Of a DNA stretch of 64,000 nucleotides, positions 42,247 through 51,583 are shown one piece after another. Position 1 is the first letter of the stretch, and each line of letters starts with the position of its first letter. A model generated the notes under the pieces. It did not search any database. It had not been told where the DNA came from and was given only the letters and a program-made list of their open reading frames with translations. The stretch is from Sporosarcina sp. Te-1. Lineage in GTDB: Bacteria > Bacillota > Bacilli > Bacillales_A > Planococcaceae. A program made the position numbers and the translations under genes. The DNA lies in assembly GCF_017498505.1 (NCBI RefSeq), contig NZ_CP071798.1:1178001-1242000 (forward strand), in the 5' to 3' direction.

Positions 42247-43866
42247 TCAAAGATAAACGACATGGTGTTGCCCATTCAGCGATAACGGCAAACGTAGCAA
42301 GTCTTTGACAAGCGAAGGTCCATAACTGTTCATAAAGAGATATGGAGTATAAACGCGCTCTTGCAGCGAGCCATCCGGATATAACTCCCCTTCTAAGACG
42401 CGGTATTGCCGCAATGCCTGGTCGTCCTTCAAATATATCGATTCTTCCGCTTTTTTCCTGACGTAATCCAACTGTTTTTTATGGAACGATAGGTTTTTCA
42501 GCAAGATCTGTTTCATTCCGCGATCTTCTGCATCCAGGGCAAGCATCATTTCATCATACTGCTTTTCAATCAAAACTTCTGTTTCATCTAAAACGTTATC
42601 CAGCCTTTCATTTCGCAAGGAGGATACATATTCATCATAGGCTTGCCGGAGACGGCCAGCCAACACATCGTCAAACTGGAGCGAAGTCCGTGTCATTGCC
42701 TTGGAGGCTTGTGGAGAAATAAGTGTCATTGAAATTCTGGGCATAAAAATAGGCATCTTGATTCCTATATGATGAAAGGCTTCTTTTAGCAAGGCCCAGT
42801 AAGACAGTTCCCCCGGCCCCCCCACAAAGGACAGGACAGGAAAGACAAGATCTTGCATGATGGGTCTTGTTGCCACATTATTGCTAAGCATTTCTGGCTT
42901 TTCTTTCGCTATGTTTACCAATTCCTGCTTGGAAAAACGGACACCGGTTTGCCGGTTGGTGAAATTTCCTGACTCTCTAGAAAGAAGAATTCGTCCAGTT
43001 TCATGAATGTAAAAAAGATTGGCAGCGTCCTGGTCGGCGGAAATCGGTTGGCCAAAACCTGATTTTGCAAATCTGGTTTCCTGCTGGACAATTAAATCTG
43101 CAAGTTGTTCTGACTCCTCGATTAACCGGATAAAATATTCGGCTTCCAATTTCCGCAATTCCTTGAAAGCAGAGTCAATAAATAAGAGTCCTTCCTCCAT
43201 GAACATTCCATTCATAAGTCGAACGAAGAAGGTGGTAAACGTGGATTCCGACTCAACTGCCGAAAGGACATCCTTCAATAAACGTTTTGTATGTACGGTC
43301 TCTCCGTACTTGGCAAAGATGTCTTGAATATATTGTTTCATTAAATTCTTATCGTATTCGGCATCGGAGGCCATCCACTTGAAAATAAACTTTTCATCGT
43401 ATTGTTGTTTTACGGCTTGCCCTTCGCTTTGCGTGTAAACATGGTTGATTTCATTCAAGTCGTGATCTTCCCCAGCTATCCAAAATACCGGAACGACTGG
43501 AATGCCAAGTTCCTCTCTTTGCTTGTTGGCAAGCAGAATGACAGTAATCGCCTTATGAACGGAATAGAGCGGCCCTGTTAAGATCCCGGCTTGTTGTCCG
43601 CCCACAACAGCGAGCGCATCTGATTCCAGCTCACGCAAATGGTGTTCTGCTTGGTCCGAGATGCCAAACGGCTCCATAAAGGAACGAATCACCTTGGAAA
43701 GCTCGTTCCTTTTGAACGATCTTTCACTTAATTCCTGGGCTCGTTCCCGGAAGGCCGTTTCACTGAATTCGTAATCAAAAAATGTATGTATGAACTGCTG
43801 ATCATGATAATATGCCTCGATTACTTTATTTGTAATCGGTAGTGACTGTGTTTCGAGTTCCATCAT
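42247..43866 (-). CDS. bshC: Bacillithiol biosynthesis cysteine-adding enzyme BshC
   Basis: It is the presumed ligase that adds cysteine to GlcN-malate in the last step of bacillithiol synthesis. It has 539 residues, the family size. Recognisable family segments are VVGGQQAGILTGPLYSVHKAI (shortened), VVPVFWIAGEDHDLNEINH and FPVLSFVGGPGELSYWALLKE. It follows AAAAGGGG; a second ATG is adjacent. An extended -10 (TGT-TATACT, 43902-43897) lies upstream. Placement next to the dcw cluster and panE is as in Bacillus. Confidence 0.95.
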   Translation of the reverse strand: MMELETQSLPITNKVIEAYYHDQQFIHTFFDYEFSETAFRERAQELSERSFKRNELSKVIRSFMEPFGISDQAEHHLRELESDALAVVGGQQAGILTGPLYSVHKAITVILLANKQREELGIPVVPVFWIAGEDHDLNEINHVYTQSEGQAVKQQYDEKFIFKWMASDAEYDKNLMKQYIQDIFAKYGETVHTKRLLKDVLSAVESESTFTTFFVRLMNGMFMEEGLLFIDSAFKELRKLEAEYFIRLIEESEQLADLIVQQETRFAKSGFGQPISADQDAANLFYIHETGRILLSRESGNFTNRQTGVRFSKQELVNIAKEKPEMLSNNVATRPIMQDLVFPVLSFVGGPGELSYWALLKEAFHHIGIKMPIFMPRISMTLISPQASKAMTRTSLQFDDVLAGRLRQAYDEYVSSLRNERLDNVLDETEVLIEKQYDEMMLALDAEDRGMKQILLKNLSFHKKQLDYVRKKAEESIYLKDDQALRQYRVLEGELYPDGSLQERVYTPYLFMNSYGPSLVKDLLRLPLSLNGQHHVVYL

Positions 43867-43960
43867 TCATGCCCCTTTTTTTCTTCGTATGCACAGAGTA
43901 TAACATTACAATCGGTTTGATTGAAAACTTTCGCACTGAAAGTCTTGAATTCAGGGCAAA

Positions 43961-44350
43961 TTATTTCATATGACTAACGATATTACGTATCAAACCGATG
44001 ATAAGAAGCAATGCATAGGCTGTGACAAGCAACAGGAAAAAGAGCCGCCAAATCTTTTTTAGCAAGTGCATGATCTCAAACTCTTTCACCTTCAATCTTT
44101 CAATAACTGAATAGCCGATGGCGATAAGAATAGCAATGACAACCACATAAATGCCTGCATGAGCTCCGAAGATAGAATCGGAAACAATATAAACCGCCAA
44201 GAAAAGGAATGGCGTTGTTACATCTGCGGCTTGCCCGAACGATCTCCGGGAAGCTTTTCCCGTTTGGCGGACAATCAATAAATAAAGCAACGTTACGATA
44301 AATGGAAATAATATTAAAATACCAATGACAGTTGAAATCAATCCGCCCAT
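43961..44350 (-). CDS. DUF3397 family membrane protein
   Basis: It has 129 residues and four hydrophobic segments (about 5-26, 45-60, 64-83, 95-122) with a short basic linker (IVRQTGKASRRSFGQ). Family members occur next to bshC and panE in Bacilli; the function is unknown. Its start overlaps the panE end by 13 bp, so the two are probably coupled. Confidence 0.8.
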   Translation of the reverse strand: MGGLISTVIGILILFPFIVTLLYLLIVRQTGKASRRSFGQAADVTTPFLFLAVYIVSDSIFGAHAGIYVVVIAILIAIGYSVIERLKVKEFEIMHLLKKIWRLFFLLLVTAYALLLIIGLIRNIVSHMK

Positions 44351-45255
44351 ATGCCCTTGAAACCTCCCGCTTCGTCCATTGCTACTAATAGTTTCTCAAA
44401 AACGGCCAACATTGGCAATGCTCCGCCTCGCGTCTCTGCTTTTCTAATAAGCGCACTGACAATCGTATCGATTTCCATCCGATTGCCTCGCATGCGGTCC
44501 GTTAACATGGAAGAAGTATTAGCCGCCGTCCTCTGGCAAACCTCTGCTACCCGGTCAAATGGCAGTTCCATTTTCATTTCAGGAAAAACAGCCATAATCT
44601 CATCGTATAACTGTTCAAACAGTTTTTTACTCTGCTCATTCCGAACGAGTTCACCATTTTTCTGCAGCAAGATGGCGGTTAAAGGATTGATCATGCAATT
44701 GATGATGACTTTGCGAAGAAGCAGTCGTTCCGCGTCATCGCAAAATTCAATTGGGAATTCTTCCGAATGGAGCATGGCAAGCCATTTGAAATCAGCCTCA
44801 TCTCCTCTTGCTACGGCAATTTTAGTCACACCGACTCCATGGTGGACAACCGTGCTATCATCTTTTCTTTCTGCCCCATGTTCAATCGTCGCAAAAGCCA
44901 GGCTTCTAAATGCTCCGTTTAGCTCCATTGCCATTTCATAATGACTAAGGCCATTTTGAATAAATAAAATAGGATTTTGATGCAGGCGCAACGTCTGGAG
45001 TAACTGGTCAAGCTCTGTTGTTTTCGTCGCAATGATAATCAGTGCATCAACAGAGATTTCGTTTACGCCGCGAATGATCCGCACTTGCCGCCTGAAGACC
45101 TCAATGCCCTTTCTATATCGCTTTACTCCCTCTTCCCCTAACCGTGCAGCCTGCTCATCCCGCCTGACGAGAAAAGAAACTTGATGGCCCTTCTCAGCCA
45201 AAAAAGATCCGAACAACAGCCCTATCGATCCTGCTCCTGCAATTACAACCTCCAT
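44338..45255 (-). CDS. panE: 2-dehydropantoate 2-reductase (ketopantoate reductase)
   Basis: It reduces ketopantoate to pantoate with NADPH, in pantothenate and CoA synthesis. The N-terminal Rossmann motif is VVIAGAGSIGLLFGSFLAEKG (shortened to the GAGSIG core), and the catalytic lysine region reads LLRKVIINCMINPLTAILLQK. It has 305 residues. Another step of CoA synthesis, coaD, and coaBC also lie in this window. Function within the family (PanE/ApbA) is well supported by sequence, though paralogues exist in many Bacilli. Confidence 0.9.
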   Translation of the reverse strand: MEVVIAGAGSIGLLFGSFLAEKGHQVSFLVRRDEQAARLGEEGVKRYRKGIEVFRRQVRIIRGVNEISVDALIIIATKTTELDQLLQTLRLHQNPILFIQNGLSHYEMAMELNGAFRSLAFATIEHGAERKDDSTVVHHGVGVTKIAVARGDEADFKWLAMLHSEEFPIEFCDDAERLLLRKVIINCMINPLTAILLQKNGELVRNEQSKKLFEQLYDEIMAVFPEMKMELPFDRVAEVCQRTAANTSSMLTDRMRGNRMEIDTIVSALIRKAETRGGALPMLAVFEKLLVAMDEAGGFKGIWAD

Positions 45256-45275
45256 TTCCCCATCCTCCTTTACTC

Positions 45276-45311
45276 GAAAAGGCCCCCCTTGGCAATCAGG
45301 CGGACCTTTTC
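45276..45311 (-). terminator. Terminator of the acyl-CoA carboxylase operon
   Basis: On the minus strand AAAAGGTCCGCC pairs with GGGGGGCCTTTT (45308-45278) around a 10-base loop. It lies between the carboxyltransferase gene and panE. Confidence 0.75.
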
Positions 45312-45328
45312 AATCATTCCTATTTTGA

Positions 45329-46879
45329 TTATACAGGATAAACGGGATGTTTTTTAGGTGGCAACGGAATATTCTTTGTCGAATAGCAACGGAACCGTTC
45401 CGCCAGAACCATCCGTAAGTCGGATGGAGCAATGATTTCATCGATGATCATTTCGGAAGCCATTTTGTAAATATCAATTTCGGCTTTATACTCCCGGTGT
45501 TTCTCTTGAACAAATGCCATTCTCTCTTTAGGATCTTCGATGGCTTCAATTTTATTGGAATATACTGCATTTACAGCCGCTTCCGGTCCCATTACCGCTA
45601 TTTGGGCGGTTGGCAAAGCGATGCAGACATCCGGCTCGAATGCGGGACCAGCCATCGCGTAAAGCCCTGCACCGTACGCTTTTCTGACGATGACCGAAAT
45701 CTTGGGTACAGTCGCTGAACTCATCGCCATAATCAGCTTGGCGCCGTGCCGGATGATTCCGTCCCTCTCCACTTTCGTACCAATCATGAATCCTGGAACA
45801 TCTGCCAAAAAGACGAGCGGAATGGAAAATGCATCGCAAAGGTTAATAAATTTTGCCGCCTTATCGGCAGAATCGACAAATAGGACGCCACCTTTCACTT
45901 TCGGCTGGTTGGCTATGATTCCAACGGGTTGTCCTTCGATCCTCGCAAGCCCAGTAATAATTTCCGGAGCGAAACGCTTTTTAATATCAAAAAAACTGCC
46001 TTCGTCAATAATAGCGTCGATTGCCTCGTACATATCAAACGGCGCGTTCTGATTTTCAGGGATGATCTCTTCAAGCGTCCGTCCGGCCTTTGCTTTCACT
46101 TTTTCCTTCAAAGGCGGTTCCATCGTATAGTTAGATGGAAAGTACGCTAGGTAGCGCCGGGCTTCGGAAATGGCTTCACGTTCGTCTGCTGCTAGTACAT
46201 CGCCGCATCCGCTTACACTGCAATGCATCCGTGCGCCGCCCATCTCTTCAAGTGTCACTTTTTCGCCGATCACCTTTTCTGCCATCCGCGGAGATCCTAA
46301 ATACATGGAAGCGTTTTTGTCCACCATGATGACGATATCGCAAAACGCCGGGATATATGCCCCGCCAGCTGCAGATGGACCGAACAATATGCAAATTTGC
46401 GGGATGAATCCAGATAATCTGACTTGATTGTGAAAAATACGGCCCGCACCACGCCGATTTGGGAACATATCCAGCTGATCGGTAATTCTGGCTCCCGCGG
46501 AGTCTACAAGATATAGCATCGGTACACGGTTCTTTTCTGCAATCTCTTGAATGCGAATGATTTTTTCAACTGTTCTGGATCCCCACGATCCGGCCTTCAC
46601 AGTAGAATCATTTGCCATGACACAGACAGTTTGCCCGTTCACTTTCCCCATTGCTGTCACGACCCCGTCAGCTGGTAAATCGGACGCTTCACAATTGGCG
46701 AAACGGCCATCTTCCATATACTTACCGTCGTCAAATAAAAGCTCCAGCCGATCTCTTACGAACAATTTGTTTTGCTCTTTCAGTTTTTCATGGTATTTCG
46801 GCTGTCCGCCTTGGAAGATCGTATGCAGCTTCTCTTCCAATTTCTCATTATATACCGGCCCCTCTGTTGTCTTCGTCAT
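45329..46879 (-). CDS. Acyl-CoA carboxylase carboxyltransferase subunit (YngE/MCC-beta-like)
   Basis: It transfers the carboxyl group from biotin to an acyl-CoA. It has 516 residues with two crotonase-like halves. The acyl-CoA and biotin oxyanion motifs FGPSAAGGAYIPAFCD and AVMGPEAAVNAVY are clear. It is closest in pattern to methylcrotonyl-, propionyl- or YngE-type subunits rather than AccD. The carrier and biotin-carboxylase genes lie just upstream, so a complete enzyme is encoded. The substrate cannot be fixed from sequence. Confidence 0.88.
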   Translation of the reverse strand: MTKTTEGPVYNEKLEEKLHTIFQGGQPKYHEKLKEQNKLFVRDRLELLFDDGKYMEDGRFANCEASDLPADGVVTAMGKVNGQTVCVMANDSTVKAGSWGSRTVEKIIRIQEIAEKNRVPMLYLVDSAGARITDQLDMFPNRRGAGRIFHNQVRLSGFIPQICILFGPSAAGGAYIPAFCDIVIMVDKNASMYLGSPRMAEKVIGEKVTLEEMGGARMHCSVSGCGDVLAADEREAISEARRYLAYFPSNYTMEPPLKEKVKAKAGRTLEEIIPENQNAPFDMYEAIDAIIDEGSFFDIKKRFAPEIITGLARIEGQPVGIIANQPKVKGGVLFVDSADKAAKFINLCDAFSIPLVFLADVPGFMIGTKVERDGIIRHGAKLIMAMSSATVPKISVIVRKAYGAGLYAMAGPAFEPDVCIALPTAQIAVMGPEAAVNAVYSNKIEAIEDPKERMAFVQEKHREYKAEIDIYKMASEMIIDEIIAPSDLRMVLAERFRCYSTKNIPLPPKKHPVYPV

Positions 46880-46914
46880 GATTCATTACCCCTTCCATCA
46901 ACCCTTTTCCTCAA

Positions 46915-47130
46915 TCATTCTTCCACTGTTGCCAAAACATCCTCTTCATTGACAAAATCCCCAGCTTGCACGTTAATGGAAGTCACTTTGCCAGCGGACT
47001 CCGTTTCCACAGGAATCTCCATTTTCATAGACTCCAACACAACAATCACCTGACCTGTTTCCACTTGATCCCCTACTGACACATTCACTGTAAAAACAGT
47101 CCCCGCCATAGCCGCCTTCACTTCTGTCAT
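46915..47130 (-). CDS. Biotin/lipoyl attachment (biotin carboxyl carrier) protein
   Basis: A free-standing carrier domain of 71 residues. The biotinylation motif is LESMKMEIPV (residues about 31-40), with the flanking glycine-rich hammerhead fold (AMAGTVFTVNVSVGDQV). The start MTEVKAAMAGT at 47130 overlaps the biotin carboxylase stop by 4 bp (ATGA). It resembles YngHB. It is distinct from AccB, which is longer. Confidence 0.93.
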   Translation of the reverse strand: MTEVKAAMAGTVFTVNVSVGDQVETGQVIVVLESMKMEIPVETESAGKVTSINVQAGDFVNEEDVLATVEE

Positions 47131-48488
47131 TTCGCCAACTCCCCTTTGTGTTGTTTCAGCCATTCAGACAATACCTTTGTATGATAATTCCCTTGTTTGA
47201 ATTCCTTCGACTCGATGAATTCCGAAAGTAAGGGTAAATTCGTTTTTAGCCCCTCCAACCCTACTTGGGCAAAAAACAGATTGGAATGCTCGATCGCTTG
47301 TTCTCGATCTTCCGCATGGATAATCACTTTAGCGATCATCGGGTCATAGAAAGGCGTCACTTGATCCCCCTCCCGATAACCGGCATCGATCCTAACTTGA
47401 TCGGTATTCCCCCAATCTAGTTTTTGCAAGGAACCGGGAGACGGCATAAATGTGTTTGGATCTTCCGCGTATATACGGTATTCGATCGCATGGCCAGCAG
47501 TCCGGATAGCGTTTTGATCTGCTATAGGCAGCGGGTTCCCTTTCGCCACTTCAATTTGCCACTCGACAAGATCCAGCCCTGTTACTTCCTCCGTAATCGG
47601 ATGTTCCACTTGCAGGCGGGTGTTCATTTCAAGAAAGTAAAAGTTATCATCTTCCCCTACAATGAATTCAACCGTTCCTGCGTTCTTGTAGTGAACAGCT
47701 TTTGCCGCTTCTAAAGCTGACGAGAACAGTTTCTCCCTGGCATCTGCAGATAAGGAAGGAGATGGAGATTCCTCAATGACTTTTTGATTTCGCCTCTGGA
47801 CAGAACAATTTCGTTCAAACAGATGGACAATGTTGCCTTGGTTGTCACCGAATATTTGGACTTCAATATGCCGCGCATTTTCAATATATTTTTCGAGGAA
47901 CACAACATCATCGCCAAAATAGGCCTTCGCGCGGTTTTTTACGGTTTGGAACTGTTGACTGAGCGCTTGCTCGTCTTGACACAGCACCATCCCGATACCA
48001 CCCCCGCCGCTGCTCGCTTTCAGCATAACTGGATAGCCGATTTCATCAGCCTTATCCAATGCCTCATCGAGAGAAGCTACGCCGTCATCCGTTCCCGGCA
48101 CGACTGGCACCCCGGCAGCTGACATCGTCTTGCGTGATTCAATCTTATCCCCCATCCGTTCGATTGTGTCCTCATCGGGACCTATGAAAATCAGACCAGC
48201 TTCTCGTACTTTACGGGCGAAGCCGGCATTTTCAGATAAAAACCCATAGCCCGGATGGATCGCCTGTGCCCCGCTCTGTAAAGCCAATCGAATCAGCTCA
48301 TCGGCTTGCAAGTACGATTGTTGAACAGGCGGAGGGCCAATCAGAAATGATTCGTCCGCTTCCTTCACAAAAGATGCCTCGCGGTCGGCTTCCGAATAGA
48401 TGGCAACTGTAGAGATACCTAACTTCTTGCATGTTTTCACGATTCTGAGTGCAATTTCCCCACGATTTGCAATCAAGATTTTATCCAT
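47127..48488 (-). CDS. Biotin carboxylase subunit of acyl-CoA carboxylase
   Basis: It carboxylates biotin with ATP and bicarbonate. It has 453 residues. ATP-grasp features are KASSGGGGIGM (residues about 159-169), the catalytic EMNTRLQVEHPITEEVTG (about 287-304), and the N-terminus MDKILIANRGEIALRIVKTC (start 48488, after GGGGG). An upstream in-frame extension to 48563 crosses the promoter. The first gene of a three-gene operon driven by the cre-controlled promoter. Confidence 0.94.
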   Translation of the reverse strand: MDKILIANRGEIALRIVKTCKKLGISTVAIYSEADREASFVKEADESFLIGPPPVQQSYLQADELIRLALQSGAQAIHPGYGFLSENAGFARKVREAGLIFIGPDEDTIERMGDKIESRKTMSAAGVPVVPGTDDGVASLDEALDKADEIGYPVMLKASSGGGGIGMVLCQDEQALSQQFQTVKNRAKAYFGDDVVFLEKYIENARHIEVQIFGDNQGNIVHLFERNCSVQRRNQKVIEESPSPSLSADAREKLFSSALEAAKAVHYKNAGTVEFIVGEDDNFYFLEMNTRLQVEHPITEEVTGLDLVEWQIEVAKGNPLPIADQNAIRTAGHAIEYRIYAEDPNTFMPSPGSLQKLDWGNTDQVRIDAGYREGDQVTPFYDPMIAKVIIHAEDREQAIEHSNLFFAQVGLEGLKTNLPLLSEFIESKEFKQGNYHTKVLSEWLKQHKGELAK

Positions 48489-48533
48489 CTTCATACCCCC
48501 ATCCAAAAACATGATCAATTCTCCACCCCCTTC

Positions 48534-48563
48534 AGTGTAAACTATCAATGTAACCGTTTTCAA
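48534..48563 (-). promoter_or_regulatory. Carboxylase operon promoter overlapped by a cre site
   Basis: Minus strand: -35 TTGAAA (48563-48558), 18 bp, -10 TACACT (48539-48534). A perfect 14-bp catabolite-responsive element, TGAAAACGGTTACA (48562-48549), overlaps the -35 and spacer. It matches TGWAANCGNTNWCA at every position. Such a location implies repression by CcpA when preferred sugars are present. Confidence 0.85.
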
Positions 48564-48611
48564 CTATTTGACTACTAAATTATTCTGGCAATTCTAGATA
48601 GACATACTTTC

Positions 48612-49379
48612 TCAACGCCTGCCGAGGAATCGTGCCACCGCCTCATGATGCGCCTCACTTTCCCAAAGGCGAGCACATTGTTTCGCCTCTTCCAGCATCC
48701 GTTCTCTGACGGACTTCCCTTCCCAAGATCGAATCATGAGTGACTTGTATGCACGGTGGACTGAACGATGGATGGAAGACATCTTGCCAAGAAACTGTTC
48801 CAACGCCTGATCTCCATTCCCTTCGTATTGTTCCGTAGCCCAGCCAATCGCTTCTAAACTGGAGGCGTCCAGAACTGTAGCTTCGCTTACAAATCGGAGG
48901 ACAACATCATGCTGCCCCATCTTTTCAATCAGTTGAGTGGTTCCTCCCCAGCCGCTAGTAATGGCAAGCGTCCCTTGAATAAATCCTGCTTTGGCTTTTT
49001 CCGAAACGAGACGGTAATCGCATGCCGATGCAATTTCACATCCACCTCCTACAGCTGCGCCATTAACAAGCGCAATAACCGGAACAGGCAACGTCGATAA
49101 CCGGTAGAGAATTCCCGCCATCCTGCTCAACATTGGATACGCATCTTCCGCGGTACGGAACCCGTGGAATTCCGATAGGTCCCCGCCAGAACAAAATGCT
49201 TTTTCTCCACTTCCTGTAATGACTGCAAATGAGATCTCTTGATTGTTTTCCACTTCCGACACGAAGTCTTCCAGCCCTTCCATTACATTGGAATTGATTG
49301 CATTTCGCATGTCCGGTCGATTCATTGTAAACGTTGCGATCTGATTCTTGATTTCGATATGATAATCCACCCCAGCCAT
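48612..49379 (-). CDS. Enoyl-CoA hydratase/isomerase family protein (YngF-like)
   Basis: A crotonase-fold protein of about 255 residues. The oxyanion-hole motifs GEKAFCSGGDLSEFHGF (residues about 57-73) and ALVNGAAVGGGCEIASACD (about 103-121) are intact. Alongside a YngE/YngH-type carboxylase it probably works in branched-chain acyl-CoA breakdown, as methylglutaconyl- or enoyl-CoA hydratase. The ATG at 49379 or a GTG at 49370 is the likely start; the ORF runs on to 49481. A gap of 123 bp with a new promoter separates it from the carboxylase operon. Confidence 0.87.
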   Translation of the reverse strand: MAGVDYHIEIKNQIATFTMNRPDMRNAINSNVMEGLEDFVSEVENNQEISFAVITGSGEKAFCSGGDLSEFHGFRTAEDAYPMLSRMAGILYRLSTLPVPVIALVNGAAVGGGCEIASACDYRLVSEKAKAGFIQGTLAITSGWGGTTQLIEKMGQHDVVLRFVSEATVLDASSLEAIGWATEQYEGNGDQALEQFLGKMSSIHRSVHRAYKSLMIRSWEGKSVRERMLEEAKQCARLWESEAHHEAVARFLGRR

Positions 49380-49403
49380 CCCTTTCCCGCAAGTATTTGA
49401 ATA

Positions 49404-49442
49404 GAAAAAGGCCACCGGAGCCATGGTCTCTCGGTGGCCTTC
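49404..49442 (-). terminator. Terminator after rpmF
   Basis: AAGGCCACCG and CGGTGGCCTT (49408-49442) form a GC-rich stem; TTTTTC follows on the minus strand. It ends the yceD-rpmF transcript ahead of the hydratase gene. Confidence 0.9.
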
Positions 49443-49499
49443 CGCCCATCCCAACGACGAATCGTCTATCGGGAGGAGCATTTTGTAAGTGAATCTTGA

Positions 49500-49673
49500 T
49501 TATTCACCAACAACTTCTTTACCTTTGTAATGACCGCAAGATTTGCATACGCGGTGTGCCAATTTCATTTCGCCACAATTTTCACAAGTTGTCATGCCAG
49601 GTACTTGTAATTTGAAGTGTGTACGACGAAGTCTCTTCTTTGTTTTAGATGTTCTTCTCTTTGGTACTGCCAT
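49500..49673 (-). CDS. rpmF: Ribosomal protein L32
   Basis: A 57-residue 50S protein starting [20 protein letters not shown] after the initiator Met at 49673; the annotated-length ORF begins 9 bp earlier. It is of the zinc-binding (C+) type, with CENCG and CKSCG. It follows yceD with 23 bp between them, the widespread yceD-rpmF pairing. Confidence 0.97.
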   Translation of the reverse strand: MAVPKRRTSKTKKRLRRTHFKLQVPGMTTCENCGEMKLAHRVCKSCGHYKGKEVVGE

Positions 49674-49696
49674 CGGGGGCACCTCCTTATGATCGC

Positions 49697-50230
49697 CTAG
49701 TCTTTGTCGGAATCAAAAAATTTCGCCAATCCAGCAAGCCTTGGATCCACTTTTGATTCTTTTTCTTTCTGAAGCTGTTCATTGTATTGTTCATCAGTTG
49801 TATAGGACCAGCCCTTCCCCTCCGCCGTCTTCATGTCATCAGCTTTGTCGCTGAATACTTGAAGCGGTACTTCGAGAAGTATAAGTTCCTCGAAAATCGG
49901 AGTCGGGTCTATCACTTCCCCTACAACTGGATGAATGGTATCATCCGTTGCAAGGACAGCTTCATCCCAACTGAATTGCTCGTCCGACTCCACAGTGAAT
50001 GGAAATTCGACATCTTCCCATGTTCGAGAACACGGAAGGATCATCGTTCCTTCCAAGCGAAATCTGCAAGTCAATTTTTTTGAACCAATGGTACAGCTAC
50101 CAGTTACGTGAACAGGCGTAATATCCCTGATTTCAGGGTTCCGCTCTTTGACGGATTCAAGATTCACCGCTTCGTCAAGCGGCATGGAACCTTGCCTGTA
50201 TTTCTGTAATTGATGAATGGACCATTTCAT
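49697..50230 (-). CDS. yceD: YceD family protein (DUF177)
   Basis: It has 177 residues. The family is paired with rpmF across bacteria and is linked to 23S rRNA accumulation in some organisms; no enzyme activity is known. The conserved region reads [16 protein letters not shown] and [12 protein letters not shown]. The start [14 protein letters not shown] at 50230 follows GAGGTG. A strong promoter lies 28 bp upstream. Confidence 0.9.
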   Translation of the reverse strand: MKWSIHQLQKYRQGSMPLDEAVNLESVKERNPEIRDITPVHVTGSCTIGSKKLTCRFRLEGTMILPCSRTWEDVEFPFTVESDEQFSWDEAVLATDDTIHPVVGEVIDPTPIFEELILLEVPLQVFSDKADDMKTAEGKGWSYTTDEQYNEQLQKEKESKVDPRLAGLAKFFDSDKD

Positions 50231-50257
50231 GTCTATCACCTCAAGACAACACTGTTG

Positions 50258-50286
50258 ATTATATAATGCATAAAAAGGGATGTCAA
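50258..50286 (-). promoter_or_regulatory. Consensus sigma-A promoter of yceD-rpmF
   Basis: TTGACA (50286-50281), 17 bp, TATAAT (50263-50258) on the minus strand, an exact consensus match at optimal spacing. Confidence 0.9.
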
Positions 50287-50295
50287 GATTTTTTC

Positions 50296-50325
50296 TTGTC
50301 ACTCCTATTACCGCAAAGGTATAAT
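50296..50325 (+). promoter_or_regulatory. Promoter of ylbM (tmcAL)
   Basis: TTGTCA (50296-50301), 18 bp, TATAAT (50320-50325) on the plus strand. It is back-to-back with the yceD promoter. Confidence 0.75.
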
Positions 50326-50357
50326 CTATCTAACATTATACCGAAAGGGTGGTCACT

Positions 50358-51581
50358 TTGAAAGCTACAGGAATAGTGGTGGAATACAATCCGTTTCATA
50401 ACGGACATCTTCATCATGTTCAAGAAGCAAAAAAGCGGACCGGGGCGGATGTAATGATCGCTGTCATGAGCGGCAACTTTCTCCAGCGCGGCGAACCTGC
50501 TTTCGTCGATAAATGGACGCGTGCTGAAATGGCCTTACGTTCGGGCGTTGACCTTGTCTTCGAATTGCCCTATCGATTCGCGACTGCCAACGCGCCGCTC
50601 TTTGCTAAAGGTGCAATCAAATTATTGGATGCCGCCCATTGCTGTGCCTATTGTTTCGGAAGCGAGGATGGCTCGATCCAGCCTTTCCTCGATAGTCTGG
50701 AATTAATCGAACAGCACCGCGACAGCTATGATGAAGCTGTGAAAGAAGCAATGGCAAGTGGAGTGAGTTATCCTAAAGCGCTTAATATGGCATACATACA
50801 AGTACTCGCTTCGTCCCAAAAGATGGAACCTCCAGTGGATCTGGCAAAACCGAATAACATCTTAGGCTACCATTACATGGAAGCAGCTAGAGATCTTCAT
50901 TCTCAAATGATACCCGTTACGATTCCCCGGATTGTCGCTCAATATCATGATGATGCCATTGCCGGCAATGCAATAGCAAGCGCTACAGGTATCCGAAAAA
51001 CGTTTTTTAGCAGTGCAAGCTTGGAAGAAGTATCCGGCTTTCTTCCCGAAGCGACAGAACACCTTTTGCATAACTGGCAGCAAGAGCGGAGCGTTTTCGG
51101 GAGTTGGGACTATTTTTATCCGTATTTGCGGCTGATTATCGTCCGTGAAGGCCCTTCCCGACTCGCTTCCATCGCAGATATTGTAGAGGGCATGGAGAAC
51201 GCCATCTACAAGGCGGCTTTGTCTAACCAAACATTTGGCGCCTTTATGGAACAAATCAAGTCCAAACGTTATACATGGACACGAATTCAAAGAATGATCA
51301 CACACATTCTAACAGGCTTTACCTCGAGTTTGCGGGACGACATAACCGAACCATCCTACTTGCGTTTGCTTGGGATGACATCGAAGGGAAAAGACTACTT
51401 GAACCGCACCAAAAAGGAATTGAAGCTTCCATTGATCAGTAAAGTAGCCTCCTACCAGGATTTGTCCTTATCCGCAGATATTCGGGCATCCGATATATAT
51501 GCATTGGGTATAGCTCAAAAAAGCGGTAATGCGAAGCTGGGATTGGATTATCTCAACCGTCCCCTCATTCTGGAATCCTAA
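50358..51581 (+). CDS. tmcAL: tRNA-Met cytidine acetate ligase TmcAL (YlbM)
   Basis: It activates acetate with ATP to acetylate the wobble cytidine of elongator tRNA-Met. The nucleotidyltransferase motif VVEYNPFHNGHLHHV holds the catalytic HxGH (residues about 7-21). It has 407 residues. The TTG at 50358 starts MKATGIVVEYNP and has AAAGGGTGG about six bases upstream; a GTG at 50349 lies within that site. Divergent from yceD. Confidence 0.94.
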   Translation: MKATGIVVEYNPFHNGHLHHVQEAKKRTGADVMIAVMSGNFLQRGEPAFVDKWTRAEMALRSGVDLVFELPYRFATANAPLFAKGAIKLLDAAHCCAYCFGSEDGSIQPFLDSLELIEQHRDSYDEAVKEAMASGVSYPKALNMAYIQVLASSQKMEPPVDLAKPNNILGYHYMEAARDLHSQMIPVTIPRIVAQYHDDAIAGNAIASATGIRKTFFSSASLEEVSGFLPEATEHLLHNWQQERSVFGSWDYFYPYLRLIIVREGPSRLASIADIVEGMENAIYKAALSNQTFGAFMEQIKSKRYTWTRIQRMITHILTGFTSSLRDDITEPSYLRLLGMTSKGKDYLNRTKKELKLPLISKVASYQDLSLSADIRASDIYALGIAQKSGNAKLGLDYLNRPLILES

Positions 51582-51583
51582 AA

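Noticed and set aside
44351..44941. A 196-codon ORF antisense to panE
   Set aside because: It is fully opposite a confident gene with no independent support.
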